From positions 1 to 64,000 of the forward strand of contig NCEU01000009.1 in assembly GCA_002280855.1 (NCBI GenBank): DNA of 64,000 nucleotides, read 5' to 3'. A program made the position numbers and the translations under genes. Position 1 is the stretch's first letter; every line of letters starts with the position of its first letter. The DNA comes from Sphingomonadales bacterium 32-65-25 (lineage in GTDB: Bacteria; Pseudomonadota; Alphaproteobacteria; Sphingomonadales; Sphingomonadaceae). The notes beneath the pieces were generated by a model. That model ran no database searches. It was not told where the DNA came from and saw nothing but the letters and a program-made list of their open reading frames with translations. Below, piece after piece: positions 44,796-54,234 of the stretch.

Positions 44796-47285
44796 TCAGT
44801 CGTTCCCGAAGGTACGCTGCCACCAGCCCTTGCGGGGCGGAGCGGCTGGGGCGGCGGGCGCAGCCGCTTCAGCAATCGGTTCTTCGGCCGCAGCAGCAAC
44901 AGGTTCGGCCACGGCCTCAGCCGCCGGTTTCTTGCGGCTGCGCTTGGGCTTGGCCGCAGGCTCTTCGGCAACCGGTTCCGGTGCTGGTTCAACAACCGGC
45001 TCCGGCGCGGCCACGCTCTCGGGCGCTGCATCGTCCTTCTTGCGGCGAATGCGCTTGGGCTTGGTGGCAGCCTCTTCGGCCACCGGCGCCGGAGCGACCT
45101 CGACAACCGCCTCGGGCACTTCCTCGCTCACCGGCGCGTCATCGGCCTTCTTGCGACGGCTGCGCTTGGGCTTGGCGGCAACGTCTTCAGCCACCGGTTC
45201 CGGCGCGGCCGGTGCGGCTTCAGCGGCCTCATCCGTTTCCGCACCGTTGGTGCGTTCGGCACCGCCGCGGCGGCCGCGACGGCCACGCCGGCGGCGCTTG
45301 CGGCGACCGCCATTCTCGCCGGTTTCACCATTGTCGGTGGTCTCGGCGCCGTCGCTTTCAGCCTCATCGGCCGCGTCGTCCGCGCCATCGTTGTGATGCT
45401 CATCGCCATGATCGTCGTCATGCGCGTCGGCCTGATCGTCACCGCGCTCTTCGCTGCGCTCTTCACCCTTGTCGCGGCCACGGCCGTCACGGCCACGGCG
45501 ACGGCGACCACGGCCCCGCCCACGGCGGCCATCCTCGCCACGTTCTTCACCGCGCTCTTCACCCTCTTCGCCGTCATCGTCTTCGGCTTCGTCGGCGTCG
45601 CCGTCCTCGACGATCTTCACCAGCGGCGGCAGCGCCACCATCTCCACCTTCTTCGACGGCGGCGGACCGCCGGCATCGATCTCGAAATTGGGGCCGATCA
45701 GCGAATCATCCGGGCGGGTGATGATGGTCACGCCATAGAGTTCTTCCAGCTCGGCCAGTTCGATACGCTTGCGGTTGAGCAGATAGACCGCCACTTCCTC
45801 GCTGGCGCGCAGCACCAGATCGCTGTGGCGGCCGCGCAGGGCTTCGGCTTCCAGCGCGCGCAAGGCAGCCAGCGCCGCCGATGACACCGAACGCACCATG
45901 CCGGTGCCTTCGCACATCGGGCAGATATGGGTGGAGGCTTCCAGGATGCCGGTGCGCAGGCGCTGCCGGCTCATTTCCATCAAGCCAAAGCTGGAAATGC
46001 GGCCAATCTGCACGCGGGCGCGATCATTCTTCAGCGCCTCCTTCATGGCCTTTTCAACCTTGCGGACGTTGGAGCCATTTTCCATGTCGATGAAATCGAT
46101 CACCACCAGGCCGGCCATGTCGCGCAGGCGCAGCTGGCGGCCGATCTCGTCGGCGGCTTCCAGGTTGGTCTTGGTGGCGGTTTCCTCGATGCCATATTCG
46201 CGGGTGGAACGCCCGGAGTTGATGTCGATCGACACCAAAGCCTCGGTCGGGTTGATGACCAGATAACCACCCGATTTCAGCTGGACGACCGGCTGGTACA
46301 TGGCTTCCAGCTGATCCTCGACGCCGAAGCGCTGGAACAACGGCACGCTGCCTTCATATTCCACCACCTTGGCGGCGTGGCTGGGCATCAGCATCGACAT
46401 GAAGCGGTGCGCGGCCTCGAAACCGCCGCGGCCTTCCACCAGCACCTGATCGATCTCGCGGTTATAAACGTCGCGTATGGCGCGCTTGATGAGACCGGAA
46501 TCTTCATGAATCAGCGCCGGGGCCTGGCTGGCGAGGGTCTTCTCGCGGATCTCGTCCCACAGGCGGGTAAGATAATCGAAATCGCGGCGGATATCGACGG
46601 CGCTGCGCTTCAGGCCGGCGGTGCGCACGATGGCGCCCATGCCGTTCGGCAGGTGCAGATCGGCCATCACCTGCTTCAGGCGCTTGCGATCGGCCGGGTT
46701 GGAAATCTTGCGGGAAATGCCGCCGCCGTGCGCGGTGTTGGGCATCAGCACGCAATAACGGCCGGCCAGAGACAGATAGGTGGTGAGCGCTGCGCCCTTG
46801 GAGCCGCGCTCTTCCTTCACCACCTGGATCAGCATCACCTGGCGGCGGCGGATGACTTCCTGGATCTTGTACCGGCGGCGCAGCGCCATGCGCTTGCGGC
46901 GCAGCGCATCCGACGGTTCATCATGATGGCCCCCGGTTTCCAGCACATCATCGGATTCATCACCCTCTTCGCCGTCGTGGCCATGATCGTCGGCGGCCAG
47001 TTCGGCTTCCTCGCGCAGCAGGGCGTCGCGATCTTCCTTGGGTATCTGATAATAATCGGGGTGGATTTCGGAAAATGCCAGGAAGCCGTGGCGGTTGCCG
47101 CCATATTCCACGAACGCCGCCTGCAGCGACGGTTCAACCCGGGTCACCTTGGCGAGATAGATATTGCCTTTGAGCTGACGCTTGTCAGCCGCTTCGAAAT
47201 CAAATTCCTCGATGCGCTGGCCGTTGATTACGGCCACCCGTGTTTCTTCCGGGTGGCGGGCGTCGATAAGCATGCGATTGGACAT
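44796..47285 (-). CDS. rne: Ribonuclease E/G
   Basis: 829 residues from ATG 47285. MSNRMLIDARHPEETRVAVI begins the catalytic half. The S1 domain (NIYLAKVTRVEPSLQAAFVE) carries a long acidic insertion (DDHGHDGEEGDESDD...), as in other alphaproteobacteria. DNase-I-like catalytic residues are in VVIDFIDMENGSN, and the zinc-link is CPMCEGTG. The C-terminal third is disordered: Glu/Asp-rich and Arg-rich blocks, then three repeats of about 36 residues with AAKPKRSRRKK. It ends in GWWQRTFGND. It starts RNA decay and processing as the degradosome scaffold. Confidence 0.95.
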   Translation of the reverse strand: MSNRMLIDARHPEETRVAVINGQRIEEFDFEAADKRQLKGNIYLAKVTRVEPSLQAAFVEYGGNRHGFLAFSEIHPDYYQIPKEDRDALLREEAELAADDHGHDGEEGDESDDVLETGGHHDEPSDALRRKRMALRRRYKIQEVIRRRQVMLIQVVKEERGSKGAALTTYLSLAGRYCVLMPNTAHGGGISRKISNPADRKRLKQVMADLHLPNGMGAIVRTAGLKRSAVDIRRDFDYLTRLWDEIREKTLASQAPALIHEDSGLIKRAIRDVYNREIDQVLVEGRGGFEAAHRFMSMLMPSHAAKVVEYEGSVPLFQRFGVEDQLEAMYQPVVQLKSGGYLVINPTEALVSIDINSGRSTREYGIEETATKTNLEAADEIGRQLRLRDMAGLVVIDFIDMENGSNVRKVEKAMKEALKNDRARVQIGRISSFGLMEMSRQRLRTGILEASTHICPMCEGTGMVRSVSSAALAALRALEAEALRGRHSDLVLRASEEVAVYLLNRKRIELAELEELYGVTIITRPDDSLIGPNFEIDAGGPPPSKKVEMVALPPLVKIVEDGDADEAEDDDGEEGEERGEERGEDGRRGRGRGRRRRGRDGRGRDKGEERSEERGDDQADAHDDDHGDEHHNDGADDAADEAESDGAETTDNGETGENGGRRKRRRRGRRGRRGGAERTNGAETDEAAEAAPAAPEPVAEDVAAKPKRSRRKKADDAPVSEEVPEAVVEVAPAPVAEEAATKPKRIRRKKDDAAPESVAAPEPVVEPAPEPVAEEPAAKPKRSRKKPAAEAVAEPVAAAAEEPIAEAAAPAAPAAPPRKGWWQRTFGND
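44931..45235 (-). repeat. In-frame tandem repeats in the RNase E tail
   Basis: Three units of about 108 bases, each encoding (A)KPKRSRRKK followed by an Ala/Pro/Glu-rich linker ending in PVAEE. Basic patches alternate with acidic linkers, a typical RNA- or partner-binding disordered region. Confidence 0.7.
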
Positions 47286-47761
47286 TGATGGTCTCCGTGG
47301 CGCCAACCCAGGCCTCGACACCCGACAAGCGGGCGGCAACAGGGCGACGCGATATGAAAAGGCCGACGACATCGGAATGATGGCGCCGGCAGATGCGGGA
47401 AATGCGGGTGAAATCAGCAGGCGCGGCGACCTGACCGCTGGCAAGGCGGCGCATGAAGCGCTGTCCTTTCGCCAGTTCGATCAATCCGTTCATCCGCGTC
47501 CTTCAAGTCATCAAGGGTGGCCAGCTGTTCCTGCACGGTGCAAGGCTGTAACCACCAAAGTCCCAGGCCCAATCGCGAAACACCGGCCAGCATATGCGGC
47601 GGCAGCGCGAAGGAGCGCGGAAATAGCAACAGACAAACTGTCGCTTGCTTCTTGCTAGCAGCCACTTGGCGCAGGAGCAAGGGTGCGGCAATGACGCACG
47701 ATTGTCATATATCCCGGCCAAGCGGAAATGCCGGGCTGGGCGTGAAATTGGGGGAATGGGG
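47286..47761. other. Divergent rne / DPP-IV intergenic region without a recognised gene
   Basis: 476 bases. No open frame with recognisable homology, no tRNA and no terminator was seen. It must contain the promoter and leader of rne on the minus strand and of the peptidase gene on the plus strand. RNase E in enterobacteria regulates its own leader; no matching structure could be identified by eye. The sequence around 47640-47710 (TTGCTTCTTGCTAGCAG, TTGTCATATATCC) is the least GC-rich part and the likeliest promoter region for the plus-strand gene. Confidence 0.5.
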
Positions 47762-49960
47762 ATGAAGCTTGCGTTGTTGGCCACGGCTCTGCTGGTTGGT
47801 GTGCCCGTGATGGCTCAGCAGACAGCGCAGGCACAGCCACTGACGCTGGAGCGCGTCTATGCTTCACCTTCGCTGGGCGGCCCGCGCCCGCGTGTGCTGA
47901 AACTGGCCCCCGATGGCCGGCTGGCGACGTTGCTGAAAAGCCGGCCCAGCGACAAGGACCGATTCGACCTGTGGGCGGTGGACACCGCGACCGGTCAAAG
48001 CCGGATGCTGGTCGATTCGGAAAAGCTGTCCAGTGGCGCAGCGCTGTCCGAAGCCGAACGCATGAACCGCGAACGCCGGCGCATTGCCGACGTCAAGGGC
48101 ATCACCGATTATGCCTGGGCACCCGATGCGAAACGCCTGCTGGTACCGGTGGACGGCGATCTGTGGGTGGCCGCCCTCGATGGCAGCGTCACCCGCCTGA
48201 CCCAGACGCCGGAAACCGAGACCGATGCCAAGCTGAGCCCCAAGGGCGGCTTTGCCAGCTTCGTGCGCGACGGCCATTTGTTCGTGCAAGCCTTGGCCGG
48301 CGGCGACGCGCGCGAAGTGGCCGGGGAAAGCACGCCCAAGGTGAGCTGGGGCGTCGCCGAATTCATCGCGCAGGAAGAGCTGGACCGCTTCGACGGTCAC
48401 TGGTGGGCGCCGGATGACAGCCGCATCGCCGTGACGCGGGTGGACGAATCTCCGGTGAAGCAGGTGACACGCGCTGCCATCGGTGCCGATGGCACCCGCC
48501 TGTTCACCCAGGCCTATCCGGCGGCCGGCACCGCCAATGCCAATGTATCGCTGTGGCTGGTGAACCCGGATGGAACGGGCAAGACCAAGGTTGATCTTGG
48601 CCCGTCGGCCGACATCTATGTCGCCCGTGTCGCCTGGGCCGTGAATGGCAAGACGCTGTATGTCCAGCGCCTCACCCGCGATCAGCAGCGGCTCGATATC
48701 CTTGCCGTTGATCCGGTCACCGGCGCGTCGCGGGTGCTGGCCAGCGAGACGGCAAAGACCTGGGTCAATATCCATGACAATTTCCGCCCGCTGAAGGACG
48801 GTAGCATCCTGTGGGCCAGCGAGCGCGACGGCTATCGCCACCTCTATCGCCTTGCCGGCGGCACAGCGCAGCAACTGACCAGCGGGCGCTGGGCGATAGA
48901 TGAACTGGTGGGTGTCGATGAAAAGCGCGGCCGGCTGTGGTTCACCGGCTTTGCCGATTCCACGCTGGAAAAGCAGGTCTATGGCCTCGATTTCCGCAAG
49001 GCAGGTGCCAGGCCCGTCCGGCTGACCACGCCCGGCGGCTGGCACGAAGCGGTGATGGATGATGCCGGCCAGCGCCTGATCGTCACCAGTTCCACCCCCA
49101 GCCAGCCAGCGCAGGTGTGGCTGGGTGACGGGGCCGGCAAGCGGCTGGCGTGGATCGAGGAAAACCGCCTCGATGCCAATCACCCCTATGCGCCCTATCT
49201 CGCCAGCCATGTGGTGCCGCAATTCGGCACGCTCACTGCCGCCGATGGCCAGGCGATGGACTGGCGCCTGCTGAAACCCGCTGGCCCCGGCCCGTTCCCG
49301 GTGCTGATGCAGGTCTATGGCGGGCCCCATGCGCACAATGTCCACAAGCGCTTCACTGCGCCGATCGAACAGTACCTGGTCGCCAAGGGCTGGGCGGTGT
49401 TCCAGCTCGACAATCGCGGCAGCAACAACCGCGGTATGGCGTTTGAGGCGCCGATCTTCCGCGCCATGGGCGGCGTCGAGGTGCAGGACCAGGTGCAGGC
49501 GTTGCAATGGATCAAAGCGCAACCCTGGGCCGGCAAGGTGGCGGTCAATGGCTGGTCCTACGGCGGTTACATGGTGCTGAAGCTGCTGGAAGCCGCGCCG
49601 GGCGGGTTTGCGGCGGGCATCGCCGGCGCGCCGGTGACACGCTGGGAGCTGTACGACACTGCCTATACCGAGCGTTATCTCGGCAATCCGGTCACGGAAC
49701 CGGCCGTCTATGCAAGATCAGGCGCGCTGGGTGATACCGGCAAGATCAAGGACCCGCTGCTGCTGATCCACGGCATGGCGGATGACAATGTGGTGTTCGA
49801 GAACAGCACCGCGCTGATGACGGCACTGCAACGGGCGAAGACGCCGTTTGATCTGATGGTCTATCCCGGCGCCACCCACGCCACGCCAGGCCTGGAAGTG
49901 CACACGTGGATCACGCGGCTGAAGTTCCTGGGACGGACAGTGGCGCCGACAGGGTATTGA
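47762..49960 (+). CDS. S9 family prolyl peptidase (dipeptidyl peptidase IV type)
   Basis: 732 residues with a signal peptide (MKLALLATALLVGVPVMAQQ). ATG 47762 is preferred to ATG 47756 because GGGGGA lies seven bases upstream of it. An eight-bladed propeller region includes the DPP-IV glutamate motif AQEELDRFDGHWWAPDD. The hydrolase domain has GWSYGGYM (Ser), GMADDNVVFENS (Asp) and the final GATHAT (His). It should release X-Pro dipeptides from peptides in the periplasm or outside. Confidence 0.94.
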   Translation: MKLALLATALLVGVPVMAQQTAQAQPLTLERVYASPSLGGPRPRVLKLAPDGRLATLLKSRPSDKDRFDLWAVDTATGQSRMLVDSEKLSSGAALSEAERMNRERRRIADVKGITDYAWAPDAKRLLVPVDGDLWVAALDGSVTRLTQTPETETDAKLSPKGGFASFVRDGHLFVQALAGGDAREVAGESTPKVSWGVAEFIAQEELDRFDGHWWAPDDSRIAVTRVDESPVKQVTRAAIGADGTRLFTQAYPAAGTANANVSLWLVNPDGTGKTKVDLGPSADIYVARVAWAVNGKTLYVQRLTRDQQRLDILAVDPVTGASRVLASETAKTWVNIHDNFRPLKDGSILWASERDGYRHLYRLAGGTAQQLTSGRWAIDELVGVDEKRGRLWFTGFADSTLEKQVYGLDFRKAGARPVRLTTPGGWHEAVMDDAGQRLIVTSSTPSQPAQVWLGDGAGKRLAWIEENRLDANHPYAPYLASHVVPQFGTLTAADGQAMDWRLLKPAGPGPFPVLMQVYGGPHAHNVHKRFTAPIEQYLVAKGWAVFQLDNRGSNNRGMAFEAPIFRAMGGVEVQDQVQALQWIKAQPWAGKVAVNGWSYGGYMVLKLLEAAPGGFAAGIAGAPVTRWELYDTAYTERYLGNPVTEPAVYARSGALGDTGKIKDPLLLIHGMADDNVVFENSTALMTALQRAKTPFDLMVYPGATHATPGLEVHTWITRLKFLGRTVAPTGY

Positions 49961-49968
49961 GGGAGGGA

Positions 49969-50164
49969 GGCCGGCGGCAAAGCCGCCGAGTCCGCTGTTG
50001 TGGACAAGGAAGTAGGAAGAAAGAGCGTGGCGGAGCCACAATGCCCGCCCCGGACTTGATCCGGGGTCGGACGACACACGAAAAAGGCGACCCGAAGGTC
50101 GCCTTTTTTGGTCGCCGGCCGGAGTGCGGCGAGTCTGAAAATAGCGACGCTATTTCCAGCCGCC
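49969..50164 (-). repeat. Composite intergenic repeat, copy B (after rpoZ)
   Basis: The inverted counterpart of 23696-23868. The 37-base palindromic block is 50128-50164, starting at the base after the rpoZ stop and differing from copy A at a few positions. The terminator is 50081-50109, the GTGGCTCCGCCACGCTC block 50015-50039, and the end block 49969-49996. Between terminator and third block it carries an extra GCCCCGGACTTGATCCGGGG palindrome (50048-50067), shared with the 40799-40879 repeat. Confidence 0.8.
50081..50109. terminator. Bidirectional rho-independent terminator
   Basis: AAAAAGGCGACC pairs with GGTCGCCTTTTTT around a CGAA loop. T tracts exist in both directions, serving the convergent DPP-IV and rpoZ genes. 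Confidence 0.9.
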
Positions 50165-50506
50165 TTACTCGTAATCGCCACCCATGTTCTGGTTCCGCGG
50201 CGGCTGCGCAGCGGTGATGCGCAGGGCTTCGGCCGACGCCGACAGCGAACCGATCACATCGGGCGTGTCATCATCTTCAGCCTGCACACGCTGCATGCCC
50301 TGCACCATGGTTTCCTTCAGATCAGCCGGGCGGATCGTCTCTTCGGCGATCTCACGCAGGGCCACGACCGGGTTTTTGTCGCGGTCGCGATCAATGGTCA
50401 GCTCTGCGCCAGACGAGATGTTACGGGCGCGATGCGCGGCCAGCAGCACGAGGTCGAACCGGTTGGAAACCTTGTCGACGCAATCTTCAACAGTCACGCG
50501 TGCCAT
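50165..50506 (-). CDS. rpoZ: DNA-directed RNA polymerase omega subunit
   Basis: 113 residues from ATG 50506: [20 protein letters not shown] then [11 protein letters not shown], the conserved core that wraps the beta-prime C-terminus. [11 protein letters not shown] follows, then an acidic alphaproteobacterial tail ending in NQNMGGDYE. The frame is open upstream but without homology. In many bacteria rpoZ is next to the RSH gene; here rsh is about 1 kb away on the other strand beyond rpsD. Confidence 0.95.
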   Translation of the reverse strand: MARVTVEDCVDKVSNRFDLVLLAAHRARNISSGAELTIDRDRDKNPVVALREIAEETIRPADLKETMVQGMQRVQAEDDDTPDVIGSLSASAEALRITAAQPPRNQNMGGDYE

Positions 50507-50603
50507 AAAGTGGCTCCGGTTTTGAATTGGCGGGAATGGCTCCCCCCTGACGATTCGGGGGCGCAAAGTCAAGGAAATTGGCCTTTCACGATGGTGGCGC
50601 GTC

Positions 50604-50632
50604 TTGACTCTGGGGGCGCACCCCCCTAACGC
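50604..50632 (+). promoter_or_regulatory. Possible rpsD promoter
   Basis: TTGACT (50604-50609), 17-base spacer containing a GGGGG-CGCA-CCCCC palindrome, then TAACGC (50627-50632). The -10 is poor, so this is tentative; it lies 121 bases before rpsD. Confidence 0.3.
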
Positions 50633-50752
50633 ACCCGCTTCGCATCTGGCCCCGCACCCCGGTGAAGCGGCGGCCCACTCTGGCAACAGGCTTTTGTGGC
50701 GAGACCGGGTAGACCCGCCAATCCCGGCAGGTCGTCAAAGCTGAGGTGAACA

Positions 50753-51364
50753 ATGTCAAAGCGTAGCAACGCCAAGTACAAGCTCGATCGCCGCATGGGC
50801 GAGAATATCTGGGGCCGTCCGAAGAGCCCGGTCAACAAGCGTGAATATGGCCCCGGCCAGCACGGCCAGCGCCGCAAGGGCAAGGTCAGCGATTTCGGCA
50901 TCCAGCTGCGCGCCAAGCAGAAGCTGAAGGGCTATTATGGCGACGTGACCGAAAAGCAGTTCCGCAAGGTCTATGCCGAAGCCGTCCGCATGAAGGGCGA
51001 TACCTCGCAGAACCTGATCGGCCTGCTCGAACAGCGCCTGGACATGGTGATCTATCGCGCGAAGTGGGCACCGACCGTGTTCGCCGCCCGCCAGATCGTC
51101 AACCATGGCCACATCTGGCTGAACGGCGTGCGCTGCAACATCGGTTCGGCTCGCGTGAAGCCGGGCGATGTGCTCGAACTGGGCCCGAAGGCTCGCGAAA
51201 TGGCGCTGGTGCTGGAAGCCCAGAGCCTTTCGGAGCGTGACGTGCCGGAATATGTGTCGGTCGAAGGCAACAAGGCCAGCTATGTGCGCGTGCCGACTCT
51301 GGACGAAGTGCCGTACCCGGTGAAGATGGAACCGAACCTGGTCGTCGAATTCTACAGCCGCTGA
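50753..51364 (+). CDS. rpsD: 30S ribosomal protein S4
   Basis: 203 residues: [40 protein letters not shown] and the S4 RNA-binding domain [20 protein letters not shown] then [16 protein letters not shown]. Assembles early onto 16S rRNA. It lacks the zinc-binding cysteines of the C+ form. Encoded alone rather than in the alpha operon, as usual in alphaproteobacteria. AGCTGAGGTG upstream is the ribosome-binding site. Confidence 0.98.
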   Translation: MSKRSNAKYKLDRRMGENIWGRPKSPVNKREYGPGQHGQRRKGKVSDFGIQLRAKQKLKGYYGDVTEKQFRKVYAEAVRMKGDTSQNLIGLLEQRLDMVIYRAKWAPTVFAARQIVNHGHIWLNGVRCNIGSARVKPGDVLELGPKAREMALVLEAQSLSERDVPEYVSVEGNKASYVRVPTLDEVPYPVKMEPNLVVEFYSR

Positions 51365-51385
51365 TCGCTCAGCCGGCTTGCATGC

Positions 51386-51414
51386 AAAAGGGCGGCCCAT
51401 CGGGCCGCCCTTTT
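51386..51414 (+). terminator. Rho-independent terminator of rpsD
   Basis: AAAAGGGCGGCCC pairs with GGGCCGCCCTTTT around ATC, followed by further T-rich sequence. Confidence 0.92.
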
Positions 51415-51492
51415 CATTTGCGCAGCAAAGTCCTGCAGGCTGCGCCCCTGCACCCTTGCCCTCACCCCCAATCCCCCCCAAGATCATCGGCT

Positions 51493-53595
51493 ATGCTGCG
51501 CCAGTATGAATTGGTGGAACGGGTCAAGGCCTATGATCCCGACGCGGATGAGGATCTCCTCAACCGCGCCTATGTGTTTTCGGTGAAAGCGCATGGCAGC
51601 CAGCTGCGCGCCAGTGGTGACCCCTATTTCAGCCACCCGGTCGAGGTGGCCGGCATCCTGACCGACCTGAAACTGGACGACAAGACGATCGCCACCGCGA
51701 TCCTGCACGACACCATCGAGGACACGGTGGCAACGCAGGAACAGATCGAGCGGCTGTTTGGGGCTGACGTCGCCCGGCTGGTCGATGGCGTCACCAAGCT
51801 GTCGAAGATCGAGACGCAGACCGAAAGCGAGCGCCAGGCCGAAAATCTGCGCAAGTTCCTCCTGGCGATGTCCACCGATATCCGCGTGCTGCTGGTGAAG
51901 CTGGCAGACCGGCTGCACAACATGCGCACGCTGCACCACATCGCCAAGGAAGAGAAGCGCCGCCGCATCGCCCGCGAGACGATGGACATCTATGCCCCGT
52001 TGGCCGAGCGGATTGGCATGTATGGCTTCATGGAGGAGATGCAGGAACTGGCCTTCAGCCATCTGGAGCCGGAAGCCAGCCAGATGATCAGCCAGCGCAT
52101 GGCGCGGCTGCGCGACACCAGCGGCGCCAACGTCCACCGCATCACCGGGGCGCTGGAAAGGTTGCTAAAATCCAAGGGTATCGCCGCCAGCGTGAGCGGG
52201 CGTGAAAAGCGCCCCTACAGCATCTGGCGCAAGATGGCGGCGCGGCAGATGAGCTTCGAACAGCTATCCGACGTGATGGCGTTCCGGGTGATTCTGGATG
52301 ATGAAAGCGACTGCTATCGCGCGCTCGGCATCGTTCACAGCCGCTGGCCGATGGTGCCCGGCCGTTTCAAGGATTTCATCTCCACACCCAAATCCAATGG
52401 TTATCGGTCCTTGCACACCTCGGTGCTGCTGGGCGGCGAGGCGGCGCGCATCGAGGTGCAGATCCGCACCCGCCTGATGCACGAGGAAGCCGAATATGGC
52501 GTTGCCGCGCACTGGGCTTACAAGCTGGGCGCCGATGGCGCTCCAGCGCGCGAGGCCTATCCGTGGATCGAAGATCTGCTCGACGTGCTGCAGGATGCGG
52601 CGAGCCCGGAAGAACTGCTGGAAAACGCCCGGCTGGCGATGTTCCAGGATCAGGTGTTCGTGTTCACGCCCAAGGGCGAGCTGTACCAACTGCCCGGCGA
52701 TTCCACCCCGGTGGATTTCGCCTATGCGGTGCACAGCGATTTGGGGGACCGGTGCGTGGGGGCCAAGGTGAACGGCCGCGCCGTGCCGCTGCGCACGAGG
52801 CTGGTGAACGGCGATCAGGTCGAGATCCTGAAGGGCAAGGTGAAATCGCCTGATCCGGCGTGGGAGGCATTTGTGGCCAGCGCCAAGGCCCGCGCCGCCA
52901 TCCGCCGCCATGTGCGCCACAAGCGCCGCGAGGAATTGCTGGCGATGGGGTCGAAGCTGCTGGATGCGGTGGCGGGCCGGCTGAACGTGACCTTGAACGA
53001 CGAGATCACGGGGCCGGCCCTGGGCCGGCTGAAGCTGCATGATCGGCCCGCCCTGCAGCTGGCGATGGCGGAAAACCGACTGTCCGACGATCAGGTCGCC
53101 GAAGCCCTGGTGCCTGGTGCCCGCCCCAGCCGGCCGCGCGGCGCCAAGGCCAAGGCGGCGGCGAGCATCTCCATCGAAGGGTTGACCCCGGGTGTCGGCT
53201 TCCTGCTGTGCGATCATTGCCGGCCGGTACCGGGCGATCGCATTGTTGGCGTGCGCGCGCCCGATGGGCCGATTTCGGTGCATGTGATCGATTGCGACCA
53301 TCTGGCCGATGAAAGCGGCGAGTGGCTGGATGTGAGATGGGGCGCCGAAACCGCCGGTGCCGCGGCGCGCATCGCGGTTGTGGTGCACAACCAGCCGGGC
53401 GCGCTGGCCAGTCTGGCCGCCAGCATCGCGGCCCACAATGCCAATATCGTCGGGCTGGCGCTGAAACACCGGGATCGCGAATTCCACACCGACATCGTTG
53501 ATATCGAGGTTGAAAGCGTGGGCCATCTCGCCACCATCCTGGCCGCCCTGCGCCAGGTGAAGGCAGTGGTCTCGGCCGACAGGGTGCGGTTGTAA
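51493..53595 (+). CDS. rsh: Bifunctional (p)ppGpp synthetase/hydrolase (RelA/SpoT homologue)
   Basis: 700 residues. HD hydrolase (YFSHPVEVAGILTDLKLD; AILHDTIEDT; LADRLHNMRTL), synthetase (REKRPYSIWRKMAARQMSFE; DVMAFRVILDD; STPKSNGYRSLHT), TGS domain (VFTPKGELYQLPGDSTPVDF) and C-terminal ACT domain are all present. Both catalytic sites look intact, so it should make and degrade the stringent-response alarmone as the sole long RSH enzyme typical of alphaproteobacteria. ATG 51493 chosen; the open frame begins earlier, inside the rpsD terminator. Confidence 0.95.
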   Translation: MLRQYELVERVKAYDPDADEDLLNRAYVFSVKAHGSQLRASGDPYFSHPVEVAGILTDLKLDDKTIATAILHDTIEDTVATQEQIERLFGADVARLVDGVTKLSKIETQTESERQAENLRKFLLAMSTDIRVLLVKLADRLHNMRTLHHIAKEEKRRRIARETMDIYAPLAERIGMYGFMEEMQELAFSHLEPEASQMISQRMARLRDTSGANVHRITGALERLLKSKGIAASVSGREKRPYSIWRKMAARQMSFEQLSDVMAFRVILDDESDCYRALGIVHSRWPMVPGRFKDFISTPKSNGYRSLHTSVLLGGEAARIEVQIRTRLMHEEAEYGVAAHWAYKLGADGAPAREAYPWIEDLLDVLQDAASPEELLENARLAMFQDQVFVFTPKGELYQLPGDSTPVDFAYAVHSDLGDRCVGAKVNGRAVPLRTRLVNGDQVEILKGKVKSPDPAWEAFVASAKARAAIRRHVRHKRREELLAMGSKLLDAVAGRLNVTLNDEITGPALGRLKLHDRPALQLAMAENRLSDDQVAEALVPGARPSRPRGAKAKAAASISIEGLTPGVGFLLCDHCRPVPGDRIVGVRAPDGPISVHVIDCDHLADESGEWLDVRWGAETAGAAARIAVVVHNQPGALASLAASIAAHNANIVGLALKHRDREFHTDIVDIEVESVGHLATILAALRQVKAVVSADRVRL

Positions 53596-53652
53596 GGCCG
53601 CTTGCGTCGCCATCGGCGCACTGCCAATGCGAGCGCGACTGGAGTGAAAACG

Positions 53653-54234
53653 ATGACTGATGATGACGTATTGGCCGAATTCCGCGCGGCCGAAGCGCTG
53701 CTGGAAGGGCATTTCATCCTGTCATCGAGCCTGCGCAGCCCGCGTTACCTGCAATGCGCGCGCGTGTTGATGAGCCCGGCGCGGGCCGAGCGGCTGGCGC
53801 AGGCGCTGGCCGCGAAGATCCCGGCCGACGTGAAGGCGCTCGTCACCGCCGTGATCGCCCCGGCCATGGGCGGCCTGATCTGCGGCTATGAACTGGCCCG
53901 CGTATTGGGTGTGGATTCGATGTTCGTCGAACGGCCGACCGGCACGTTCGAACTGCGTCGCGGGTTCCGGCTGGAGCCAGGGCAGCAGGTGCTGCTGATG
54001 GAAGATGTCGTGACCACCGGGCTGTCGAGCCGCGAAGCGATTGCGGCCATCGCAGCAGCCGGCGGCGAGGTGATCCATGCCGCCTCGCTCGTCGATCGCT
54101 CCAACGGCAAAGCCGATCTGGGCGTGCCGTTCACGCCGCTGATCCGGCTGGATGTGCCGAGCTACCAGCCCGACGCGCTGCCGCCCGAGCTTGAGGCCAT
54201 TCCCGCCATCAAGCCGGGCAGCCGCGCGGCATGA
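53653..54234 (+). CDS. pyrE: Orotate phosphoribosyltransferase
   Basis: 193 residues from ATG 53653, with GGAG 12 bases upstream. It joins orotate and PRPP to give orotidine monophosphate. The PRPP-binding motif is [17 protein letters not shown] near residue 120, preceded by [17 protein letters not shown]. Belongs to the longer alphaproteobacterial class with [16 protein letters not shown] at the N-terminus. Overlaps the following hydrolase gene by four bases. Confidence 0.95.
   Translation: MTDDDVLAEFRAAEALLEGHFILSSSLRSPRYLQCARVLMSPARAERLAQALAAKIPADVKALVTAVIAPAMGGLICGYELARVLGVDSMFVERPTGTFELRRGFRLEPGQQVLLMEDVVTTGLSSREAIAAIAAAGGEVIHAASLVDRSNGKADLGVPFTPLIRLDVPSYQPDALPPELEAIPAIKPGSRAA

Noticed and set aside
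47864..49522. Open frame of 552 codons opposite the DPP-IV peptidase gene
   Set aside because: No recognisable domain; composition matches other antisense shadows here.
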